The position numbers and the translations under genes were made by a program. Below the pieces are notes generated by a model that was not told the origin of the DNA, did not search any database, and saw only the letters and a program-made list of their open reading frames with translations. Shown here piece after piece: positions 1-5,528 of a stretch of 9,687 nt of DNA (its first letter is position 1; each line of letters begins with the position of its first letter). The stretch is from the NCBI GenBank assembly GCA_030596145.1, contig JAUVKS010000048.1, forward strand, positions 1 through 9,687. Reading direction: 5' to 3'. The DNA is from Pseudomonadota bacterium. GTDB taxonomy: Bacteria > Desulfobacterota > Syntrophia > Syntrophales > JADFWA01.

Positions 1-1
1 T

Positions 2-1474
2 GAGGACTTCAAGGTGATTGCCGTAATTGGCGATGGCTCGATGACGGCCGGCATGGCCTTTGAGGGATTGAACTGGGCGGGAGACAGAAAGAAGGATCTT
101 GTAATCATACTGAATGACAATGAAATGTCCATCTCCCCCAATGTGGGCGCCATGTCATCCTACCTGAACCGTATCATGACCGGTCAGCATATCACGAAAT
201 TGAAGTCTGACATCAAGGGCATTTTGAAGACGATACCGGGCATCGGGGATACGATGGTGAAGCTAACCAGGCAGGCGGAAGAATCGTTGAAGGCCTTTAT
301 CGTTCCGGGCGTCCTCTTTGAAGAACTTGGATTCCAGTACATAGGGCCCCTTGAAGGGCACAGACTGGATCACCTGATAAAAAACCTGGAAAACGTAAAG
401 AGGCTGAAGAGACCTGTTCTCGTCCATATTATTACTAAAAAAGGGAAAGGATATAAACCTGCCGAGGATGAGCCATCGAAATTTCACGGTACAGGTCCCT
501 TCGATATTGATACGGGAGAATTTCTTGCGGCAAAAGATTCTCCTCCAACTTACACGGAGATATTCGGGAAGACGATAGTGAAACTGGCCCGTGAGAATCC
601 GAGGATCGTGGCAATAACGGCTGCCATGACTCATGGAACGGGACTTGAAGAATTTTCCAGAGAGATGCCTGACAGATTTTATGATGTCGGCATAGCGGAG
701 CAGCATGGGGGCACTTTTGCCGCCGGTCTCGCCACCGAAGGGTTTATTCCGGTTGTAACCATCTATTCGACCTTCATGCAGAGGGCATATGATCAAGTGC
801 TTCACGATATCTGCCTTCAGAAGCTGCCGGTAGTCCTTGCCCTCGATCGGGGGGGATTTGTCGGAGACGACGGGGCCACCCATCACGGGCTGTTCGACTA
901 TTCTTACCTCAGAGCAATACCCAACATCGTTGTTATGGCCCCAAAAGATGAAAACGAATTCCAGCACATGCTGAAAACCGCCGTCGAGTGCGGATGTCCC
1001 GTATCGGTGAGATATCCCCGGGGGAAGGGAATTGGTGTTCCCATTGATGAGACACCGGTGACCCTTGAAATCGGGAAGGGAGAAGTTATTCGCAAGGGAA
1101 GTGACATCGCAATCGCAGCCATAGGATCTACTGTGTATCCCGCCCTTGCCGCCGCCGAAAAGCTGAAGGACGAAGGAATCAGTGTAATGGTTATCAACAG
1201 CCGTTTTGTCAAGCCTCTTGATGAAGAACTTTTATGTGATGCGGCAACATCCGTAAAGAAGGTCATTACCGTTGAGGAGAACGTCTTGATGGGGGGCTTC
1301 GGGAGCTCCGTCCTTGAACTGTTCGAAAAATCAGGCCTGCATGATGTTAGAGTAAAGAGACTTGGAGTCAAGGATGAGTTTGCGGAACACGCGACTCAGG
1401 CGGAACTGAGAAGTATGTACGGTATTGACGAGGATGGTATAGCGGACGCTGTTCGTAAGATGGCTGGTAAGTAG
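2..1474 (+). CDS. dxs: 1-deoxy-D-xylulose-5-phosphate synthase, 5' end cut off by the window
   Basis: DXS condenses pyruvate and glyceraldehyde 3-phosphate, using thiamine diphosphate, to make DXP, the first step of the MEP isoprenoid pathway in the cytoplasm. The frame is open from base 2 (EDFKVIAVIGDG...), and 490 codons are present; roughly the first 150 residues of a family member of about 630 are missing. Visible landmarks are the ThDP-binding GDG (bases 29-37) followed by LNDNEMSIS, the FEELGF-YIGPLEGH segment, the transketolase motif DVGIAEQH with its catalytic-type Glu at 698-700, YSTFMQRAYDQ, GDDGATHHGLFD, VRYPRGKG and the C-terminal VTVEEN-like stretch (ITVEENVLMGGFGS). After IAEQH this protein has Gly-Gly where many DXS proteins have Ala-Val. 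The GTG at 14 is internal, not a start. The TAG stop at 1472-1474 lies inside a perfect hairpin repeat. tlyA follows, a known neighbour of dxs in several bacterial groups. Confidence 0.97.
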   Translation, partial: EDFKVIAVIGDGSMTAGMAFEGLNWAGDRKKDLVIILNDNEMSISPNVGAMSSYLNRIMTGQHITKLKSDIKGILKTIPGIGDTMVKLTRQAEESLKAFIVPGVLFEELGFQYIGPLEGHRLDHLIKNLENVKRLKRPVLVHIITKKGKGYKPAEDEPSKFHGTGPFDIDTGEFLAAKDSPPTYTEIFGKTIVKLARENPRIVAITAAMTHGTGLEEFSREMPDRFYDVGIAEQHGGTFAAGLATEGFIPVVTIYSTFMQRAYDQVLHDICLQKLPVVLALDRGGFVGDDGATHHGLFDYSYLRAIPNIVVMAPKDENEFQHMLKTAVECGCPVSVRYPRGKGIGVPIDETPVTLEIGKGEVIRKGSDIAIAAIGSTVYPALAAAEKLKDEGISVMVINSRFVKPLDEELLCDAATSVKKVITVEENVLMGGFGSSVLELFEKSGLHDVRVKRLGVKDEFAEHATQAELRSMYGIDEDGIADAVRKMAGK

Positions 1475-1498
1475 GGGCGTATTGCGATACGCCCCTAC
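1471..1498. repeat. Perfect 12-bp inverted repeat with 4-nt loop containing the dxs stop codon
   Basis: The arm GTAGGGGCGTAT (1471-1482) is followed by the loop TGCG and the exact reverse complement (1487-1498). The dxs stop TAG (1472-1474) is part of the left arm. A stable stem directly at a stop codon could end transcription or protect the mRNA 3' end. It is followed by AAATTGATAG rather than a T-run, so it is not a canonical intrinsic terminator. GTAGGGGCG...CGCCCCTAC palindromes look like dispersed REP-type repeats, but only one copy is in this window, so that assignment is inference. Confidence 0.85.
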
Positions 1499-1516
1499 AA
1501 ATTGATAGATTTTTAT

Positions 1517-2281
1517 ATGAGCTCTAAAAATCCCAGGGTTAGATTAGACAGACTGCTGGTTGAGAGAGGGATCTCCCCGACGCGTGAAAGGGCCAGGGCG
1601 CTTATTTTGTCCGGGATCGTCATCGTCGAGGAAAACCGGATTGACAAGGCGGGTACCCTTGTTTCCAGAAATGCTGAGATAAGAATAAAGGGAGACGATA
1701 ACCCGTATGTCAGCAGGGGAGGTTTGAAGCTTAAGGGGGCGCTAACAGAGTTCGGCATAGAAGTAGCAGGCTTTGTAGCCCTCGATGTCGGAGCCTCAAC
1801 GGGCGGTTTTACCGACTGTTTGCTTCAGGAAGGGGCAAGGAAAGTATATGCAGTCGACGTTGGTTACGGCCAGCTTGCCTGGAAGCTGAGAAAAGACAAT
1901 AGGGTAATCGTCTTTGAGAGGACAAATATACGTTATTTTTCCGGTGACGGGATAGATGACAAAATAAATATAGCCACCATAGACACCTCCTTTATTTCCC
2001 TCAAGTTGGTTATTCCAGCCGTACTCAAGCTCATAAAAAATGATGCTATTATTCTTGCCCTCATCAAACCACAATTTGAGGTCGGGAAGGGAGAGGTGGG
2101 GAAGAAAGGTGTGGTAAAAGATCCCGACATGCAGAAAAGAGTTGTTGATGAGATTGCTGAATTTTGCGAGGGGTCGAAACTCAAAGTGATGGGAACATGT
2201 ACGTCTCCGATTTTGGGACCTGCAGGCAATAGGGAATTTTTTATATATGTAAAAAAACAGGTTCCGAGTTCTGAGTTCTGA
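1517..2281 (+). CDS. tlyA: TlyA-family rRNA (cytidine-2'-O)-methyltransferase (S4 + FtsJ/RrmJ-like domains)
   Basis: Members of this family methylate rRNA riboses with S-adenosylmethionine; some were historically called hemolysins. The protein is 254 residues from ATG 1517. Residues about 7-65 form an S4 RNA-binding domain (VRLDRLLVERGISPTRERAR...). Then comes the SAM-binding LDVGASTGGFTDCLL (89-103) and an FtsJ-like methyltransferase core with AVDVGYGQLAWKLR, IDTSFISL, LIKPQFEVGKGEVGKKGVV and GNREFF. The K-D-K-E type catalytic residues appear as Lys 71 or 73, Asp156, Lys184 and Glu240. I prefer ATG 1517 over TTG 1502 because family members start just before RLDxLLVERG, although neither has a clear Shine-Dalgarno. 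The last residues (QVPSSEF) are encoded by a 7-bp repeat tract that runs through the stop codon, so they look like an acquired tail. The exact rRNA target cannot be read from sequence. Confidence 0.93.
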   Translation: MSSKNPRVRLDRLLVERGISPTRERARALILSGIVIVEENRIDKAGTLVSRNAEIRIKGDDNPYVSRGGLKLKGALTEFGIEVAGFVALDVGASTGGFTDCLLQEGARKVYAVDVGYGQLAWKLRKDNRVIVFERTNIRYFSGDGIDDKINIATIDTSFISLKLVIPAVLKLIKNDAIILALIKPQFEVGKGEVGKKGVVKDPDMQKRVVDEIAEFCEGSKLKVMGTCTSPILGPAGNREFFIYVKKQVPSSEF

Positions 2282-2357
2282 GTTTAGGGTTTGTTGGATT
2301 TCATTTCATTCAATCCAACCTGCAACTGAAACTTTGAACTTTGAACTCGAAACTTGA
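2261..2357. repeat. Two 7-bp-period repeat tracts in inverted orientation around an 8-bp hairpin
   Basis: Units GTTCCGA, GTTCTGA, GTTCTGA, GTTTAGG and GTTTGTT run from 2261 to 2295, starting inside the 3' end of tlyA. A perfect 8-bp stem follows, GTTGGATT (2293-2300) with AATCCAAC (2312-2319) and an 11-nt loop. From about 2324 to 2357 there are further heptamers (AACTTTG twice, AACTCGA, AACTTGA); read on the other strand they also begin with GTT. The whole stretch is therefore a degenerate inverted repeat that could fold in RNA. No T-run follows the stem, so a terminator role is not supported. Heptanucleotide intergenic tandem repeats are known in other bacteria, for example the STRR repeats of cyanobacteria. 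Confidence 0.7.
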
Positions 2358-2488
2358 CGGCTTCGTAAAAAATCTGTCATTCCCGCGTAGGCGGGAATCC
2401 ATAGAGGACTAAGCACTCGAAAAGACTGGATTCCCGTTTTCACGGGAATGACAAAATTGTGCATATTTCGACTTTTTACGAAACCATC
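2356..2488. mobile_element. 133-bp MITE-like element with imperfect terminal inverted repeats and nested palindromes
   Basis: The left end GACGGCTTCGTAAAAAATC (2356-2374) matches the reverse complement of the right end (2470-2488) at 16 of 19 positions. Just inside the left end, TGTCATTCCCG (2375-2385) is mirrored by CGGGAATGACA (2443-2453). Each half also has its own hairpin: ATTCCCGC with GCGGGAAT (2379-2398, loop GTAG) and ATTCCCGT with ACGGGAAT (2430-2449, loop TTTC). There is no coding capacity. The 8-bp direct repeat AAACTTGA flanks it (2350-2357 and 2489-2496), as a target-site duplication would, but the host sequence is itself a heptamer repeat, so the duplication may be coincidental. 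ATTCCCG...CGGGAAT repeats occur widely in deltaproteobacterial and some other genomes. No parent transposase is visible. Confidence 0.65.
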
Positions 2489-2512
2489 AAACTTGAAACC
2501 TGAAACTTGAAA
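2489..2512. repeat. AACTTGA-type heptamer tract directly before the ispH start
   Basis: AACTTGA (2490-2496), AACCTGA (2497-2503) and AACTTGA (2504-2510) continue the heptamer family found left of the MITE-like element. The ATG of the ispH fusion is at 2516, so this tract occupies the place where a ribosome binding site is expected; the best purine match is only GAAAG at 2509-2513. The simplest reading is one heptamer array split by insertion of the 133-bp element. Confidence 0.7.
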
Positions 2513-2515
2513 GAT

Positions 2516-4240
2516 ATGGGAATTAAACTGGCAAAAACGGCGGGATTTTGTATGGGTGTGAGGAGAGCAGTGGATATGGTGCTCGATATCGCCCAGCGCA
2601 GAGGTAATGAGAAGATACATACTTACGGTCCTCTTATACACAATCCGCAGACCATTGAAATTCTCAGAAAGAGAGAGATAATCCCGGCAGATAATATTGA
2701 TGAAATCGAGGAAGGAACGATAGTAATCAGGGCTCACGGGATATCGCCCCTGGAAAGGAACAAAATTAATGAAAAGAAACTAAAGATAATTGATGCCACC
2801 TGTCCCAAGGTGGTGCGAGTACAGGCCATAATCAAAAAACACGCATCCCTGGATTACACTATCCTGATTGTGGGGGACAGGGAACATCCCGAAGTGGATG
2901 GTCTGCTGGGGTATTCCGATAGCAGGGGGATGGTGATAGGAAACAAAGATGAGGTTGACACCCTTCCCGAATTGGACAAGGTTTGCATTGTTGCCCAGAC
3001 AACTCAGAACACAGAAGAGTATAAGGATATAGTTGATAGAGTCACTGAAAAATTTCCGGAAGTTCTGGTCTTTAATACCATATGTGATTCCACCGAAAAG
3101 AGACAGGCCGAGGTCAAGGAATTGTCTGCCGAAATGGATGTAATGCTCATCGTGGGAGGGAAAAACAGCGCCAATACGAAGAGATTGGCCAGAATTTCGG
3201 AACTGCAGGGCACCCCCACATTTCATATTGAGACGGTGGACGAGCTAAAAAAAATAGCTATAGACAGGTACGACAAAATCGGCATTTCCGCCGGAGCTTC
3301 TACACCTAACTGGATAATCGAAAAGATTGTCGATTATATTACAAGTTTTCAAGAAGAGCAGAAAAAGGGAAGGAAGAGGGGGCTGTTAAACCTCTGGCTG
3401 TTTGCCGTTATAGCGGATATCTATTCCGCTGTGGGTGCCGGATGTCTGTCACTGGCGAGCATACTTCTTCAGGGGTTGAATGTTAATATCTTAAATATAT
3501 TGACGGCATCATTTTATGTGTATTCGATGCATATGTTAAATAGATTCACAGACAGAAAACAGAGTAGTATAATAAATTCATTCAGAGAAGAATCCTATCT
3601 GAGACATGAAAAGATATATGTGACTATTGCGATTATATCCCTGCTTATGGCCTTGACCTTCTCCTTTATTACGGGGTTGACTCCATTTTTACTGCTGCTT
3701 TCGATCTCCTGCTTTGGAGTGCTTTACAACGCAAGGATATTACCGCAAAACCGGCGCTTTAAGAGATTAAGAGACTTGCCAGGTTCTAAAAATGTTTCTA
3801 TGGCCGCGGCGTGGGCTATTGTGGTGGCAGTTGTGCCACAGGTAGAAATAAGCCTGAACATAACCCCTGCAATGATAGTAGCTTTTCTGTTTGCCTTTGG
3901 TGTGGTCTTTGTCCGATCGGCCATGTCTGATATGGTCGACATTCAAAGTGACAGGCTTATCGGAAGGGAAACTATCCCTGTCGTGATAGGAGAGGAAAAT
4001 ACCAGAAAACTCATAATGGCAATATCGTTCTTTTTGACCGTAGTCCTTGTCATGGCACATCCCACAGGTTGGACTTCTTCGTTGAGCTTTGCACTTTTGG
4101 CCTGCGTGTTTTATGTATGGATTTGTCTCAAGCTTTGTGATAAAAGAGCGGAGTTTTCCGGTGTGGTTCTGGAGGGTCTTCTGGAAACAAACTATATAAT
4201 CGCTGGCTTGGGCGCTTTTTTGTGGCTCATTTTGGTGTAG
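2516..4240 (+). CDS. ispH: Fusion of IspH (HMBPP reductase) with a UbiA-family membrane prenyltransferase
   Basis: One uninterrupted 574-codon frame. Residues 1-278 are a complete IspH, which reduces HMBPP to IPP and DMAPP with a [4Fe-4S] cluster. The cluster cysteines are C12, C96 and C190. H42, H74, H124, the catalytic E126 (HPEV), T162-T163, S218-x-N220 and S262 match the family's substrate pocket. Residues 279-289 (QEEQKKGRKRG) form a charged linker. Residues 290-574 contain nine apparent hydrophobic helices, the UbiA fold, with a first metal motif region N342-RFT-D346, the loop LRDLPGSKN (418-426), and an intact second motif DMVDIQSD (472-479) followed by RLIGRETIPVVIG. In motif I the last Asp of the usual NDxxDxxxD is Ser350 and the second residue is Arg. 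UbiA enzymes transfer prenyl chains to aromatic or lipid acceptors; the acceptor here is unknown. ATG 2516 is chosen over TTG 2507 because it places Cys at 12 as in E. coli IspH. Confidence 0.93.
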   Translation: MGIKLAKTAGFCMGVRRAVDMVLDIAQRRGNEKIHTYGPLIHNPQTIEILRKREIIPADNIDEIEEGTIVIRAHGISPLERNKINEKKLKIIDATCPKVVRVQAIIKKHASLDYTILIVGDREHPEVDGLLGYSDSRGMVIGNKDEVDTLPELDKVCIVAQTTQNTEEYKDIVDRVTEKFPEVLVFNTICDSTEKRQAEVKELSAEMDVMLIVGGKNSANTKRLARISELQGTPTFHIETVDELKKIAIDRYDKIGISAGASTPNWIIEKIVDYITSFQEEQKKGRKRGLLNLWLFAVIADIYSAVGAGCLSLASILLQGLNVNILNILTASFYVYSMHMLNRFTDRKQSSIINSFREESYLRHEKIYVTIAIISLLMALTFSFITGLTPFLLLLSISCFGVLYNARILPQNRRFKRLRDLPGSKNVSMAAAWAIVVAVVPQVEISLNITPAMIVAFLFAFGVVFVRSAMSDMVDIQSDRLIGRETIPVVIGEENTRKLIMAISFFLTVVLVMAHPTGWTSSLSFALLACVFYVWICLKLCDKRAEFSGVVLEGLLETNYIIAGLGAFLWLILV

Positions 4241-4264
4241 GGGTTTAAGGAGGGGAATGAAATT

Positions 4265-4855
4265 ATGATTAGAAGATCGTGGATGTTTTGTTTTTTGATC
4301 CTGATTGTAGTTATGCTCTTTGGTTGTGGGAGTATTCGTTATTCCCAGGTTGCCCCGGACGCAAAGGACTTCCATCCGGAAAAAATAGGGGTACTTTCCG
4401 TTGATGTTGGAATCTACGAGGAAGCGAGAAGTGTCATTGGCCAGATTATTGCCGATTGTCTGGTTAATAAAGGATGGTTTGCCGGTGTTGTAACTTCTGA
4501 GACGGTAGAGAGTCGGATGCAGTCAGATGACGAACTGGGGAAGACAGTTTTTGATTATATTGCTAAACTCAAGACTGTGAATTTTTCCGATCCAGACCTG
4601 AGCAGAATGATTGGTGAAGCGTACCATATAGATGCCTTTCTTATTGTTAATGTAGATTACTGGAACTACACTGTAGAGGATGGCGACAAGGTTGCCAAGG
4701 TTGGACTTGGGCTAAAGCTGGTGGAGGCAGAAACGGGAGAAATAGTTTGGAAAGCAGGCCATCATGTGGCAGAAGATTACTGGTTTATAAAACCTGATCT
4801 TCCCGATGTGGCAGAAGATCTTGTAAAGGAAATGTTTGGTTATATGCCGCATTAA
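4265..4855 (+). CDS. Small lipoprotein of unknown function, possibly GNA1162/CsgG-like
   Basis: This 196-residue protein starts with a lipoprotein signal: MIRR, a hydrophobic core (residues 6-19) and a lipobox LFGC with the lipidated Cys at 21. Phe at -2 is less usual than Ala or Ser. A strong Shine-Dalgarno AAGGAGG (4247-4253) lies 11 bases before ATG 4265. After Cys21 the mature part is soluble, with alternating strands and helices. The stretch 119-155 (YHIDAFLIVNVDYWNYTV...VGLGLKLVEAETGEIVWKAGHH) resembles the core of CsgG/GNA1162-type (DUF799) lipoproteins, in which a 'D..L.v.v..w' strand is followed by 'LvdaeTGe.vW'. That family link is a pattern impression with modest certainty. The gene begins 24 bases after the ispH fusion stop, so it may share its transcript. 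A role in envelope assembly or transport would be a guess. Confidence 0.85.
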   Translation: MIRRSWMFCFLILIVVMLFGCGSIRYSQVAPDAKDFHPEKIGVLSVDVGIYEEARSVIGQIIADCLVNKGWFAGVVTSETVESRMQSDDELGKTVFDYIAKLKTVNFSDPDLSRMIGEAYHIDAFLIVNVDYWNYTVEDGDKVAKVGLGLKLVEAETGEIVWKAGHHVAEDYWFIKPDLPDVAEDLVKEMFGYMPH

Positions 4856-4883
4856 GGTAAAAGATAAAGGGCAAAAGGCGAAT
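4856..4883. repeat. Four degenerate 7-bp units between the lipoprotein stop and a palindromic element
   Basis: Immediately after the TAA stop the sequence reads GGTAAAA, GATAAAG, GGCAAAA, GGCGAAT. These four consecutive heptamers share the pattern G-[GA]-[TC]-A-A-A-[AG], with the last one diverged. The tract ends exactly where the palindromic element at 4884 begins. With only four imperfect units it could be chance, but the same layout occurs before ispH. Confidence 0.5.
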
Positions 4884-4936
4884 GTAGCACAGCCCTTCAG
4901 GGCTGTTATAGTCGCAGGGCTAACGTCCTGTGCTAC
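4884..4936. repeat. 53-bp palindromic (REP/MITE-like) intergenic element
   Basis: The ends GTAGCACAG (4884-4892) and CTGTGCTAC (4928-4936) are perfect inverted repeats. Inside are two smaller hairpins: CAGCCC with GGGCTG (4890-4905, loop TTCA) and CAGGGC with GTCCTG (4915-4930, loop TAAC, one G-T pair). The result is a double-headed or cloverleaf-like fold with no coding capacity. It sits between the lipoprotein gene and nfu, ending 33 bases before the nfu start. No T-run follows, so it is not a typical terminator. Confidence 0.75.
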
Positions 4937-4957
4937 TTAAGTTTGTGAAAATTGAAT

Positions 4958-4962
4958 GGAGG
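4958..4962 (+). promoter_or_regulatory. Shine-Dalgarno deciding the nfu start
   Basis: GGAGG is followed after 7 bases by GTG 4970. The upstream in-frame TTG 4952 would place this ribosome binding site inside the coding region, so GTG 4970 is the better start. Confidence 0.8.
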
Positions 4963-4969
4963 AATCATA

Positions 4970-5191
4970 GTGAGAGAAAGAGTACAAAAAGCATTAGATG
5001 ACATCAGGCCCAATCTTCAGGCTGATGGTGGTGATGTTGAACTGGTAGATATCAATGATGACGGTGTTGTCAGTGTTAGAATGCTGGGGGCATGCAGTGG
5101 CTGTCCTATGGGCCAGATGACGCTAAAGATGGGAATAGAAAGACATCCGAAAAGTGTTGTTCCTGAGGTCAAAGAAGTTACTGCGGTATAG
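4970..5191 (+). CDS. NifU C-terminal-domain (Nfu-type) iron-sulfur cluster carrier
   Basis: The 73-residue protein consists entirely of one NifU C-terminal (Nfu) domain. These small proteins bind a [4Fe-4S] cluster between two subunits and pass it to target enzymes in the cytoplasm. The N-terminal part reads VQKALDDIRPNLQADGGDVELVDI, the family signature. The cluster motif is GACSGCPMGQMTLKMGIE, with Cys42 and Cys45, and the end PEVKEVTAV is also typical. Length matches stand-alone Nfu proteins, which lack the NifU scaffold domain. GTG 4970 is preceded by a good Shine-Dalgarno. A ferredoxin gene follows 93 bases downstream and an Fe-S enzyme (IspH) lies upstream, so a shared role in Fe-S supply is plausible but not shown. 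Confidence 0.93.
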   Translation: MRERVQKALDDIRPNLQADGGDVELVDINDDGVVSVRMLGACSGCPMGQMTLKMGIERHPKSVVPEVKEVTAV

Positions 5192-5284
5192 TGGGCTTGC
5201 GAGCTGTAGAAGGTCGTGTGCCCAATTAGTGCGAGGATTGCTCTTGTGGGAATTCAATTCAGTGAGTGAGGAGGTTAAGAAAAG

Positions 5285-5464
5285 ATGGCGTACGTGATTA
5301 CGGATGAATGTATTGCTTGTGGTGCTTGTGAAGATGAATGTCCTGTAGAGGCGATAAGCGAGGGCGAAGATATATATGTTATCGATGCAGAACTATGTAC
5401 CGATTGCGGTGCCTGTGTTGATATATGTCCGGTTGAGGCGATTGTACCTGGAGATGACAAATAG
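5285..5464 (+). CDS. Clostridial-type 2[4Fe-4S] ferredoxin
   Basis: This 59-residue acidic electron carrier contains two CxxCxxCxxxCP motifs: C9, C12, C15, C19 (CIACGACEDECP) and C38, C41, C44, C48 (CTDCGACVDICP). The two halves are internally repeated, each ending PVEAI. Such ferredoxins carry two low-potential [4Fe-4S] clusters and serve anaerobic redox enzymes in the cytoplasm. The start ATG 5285 has a strong Shine-Dalgarno GAGGAGG (5268-5274) 10 bases upstream. Length and the MAYVITDECIACGAC start match the bacterial short ferredoxins closely. It lies between nfu (93 bases upstream) and tmk (64 bases downstream). It is a candidate electron donor for the IspH domain upstream, because IspH needs a ferredoxin- or flavodoxin-type reductant; this pairing is inferred from position. 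Confidence 0.96.
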   Translation: MAYVITDECIACGACEDECPVEAISEGEDIYVIDAELCTDCGACVDICPVEAIVPGDDK

Positions 5465-5528
5465 GCATTAACAGTTGACGGGGAAACGGACTGGTAACCC
5501 CATTGACCTGTTACAAGGATTCATGTTT

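Noticed and set aside
263..967. Long minus-strand open frame within dxs
   Set aside because: It lies fully inside the well-conserved dxs gene on the other strand and has no recognisable domain. The same holds for the other minus-strand open frames across the window.
1471..1505. dxs hairpin as an intrinsic terminator
   Set aside because: No T-run follows the stem, and tlyA begins within 20 bases, so read-through is more likely.
1502..1516. TTG 1502 as the tlyA start
   Set aside because: It adds five non-conserved residues and begins 3 bases after the hairpin; ATG 1517 fits the family start better.
2261..2510. CRISPR-like array
   Set aside because: The units are 7 bp, contiguous and without spacers, and no cas gene is present.
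5192..5284. Promoter or riboswitch in the nfu-ferredoxin spacer
   Set aside because: I found no convincing -35/-10 pair; TGGGC (5192-5196) and GCCCA make only a weak 5-bp stem with a long loop.
5475..5528. TTG 5475 as the tmk start, or TTGACG (5475-5480) as a -35 box
   Set aside because: The extra 18 residues precede the conserved MGLFITFEGIEG start and lack homology; no acceptable -10 lies 16-18 bases after TTGACG.
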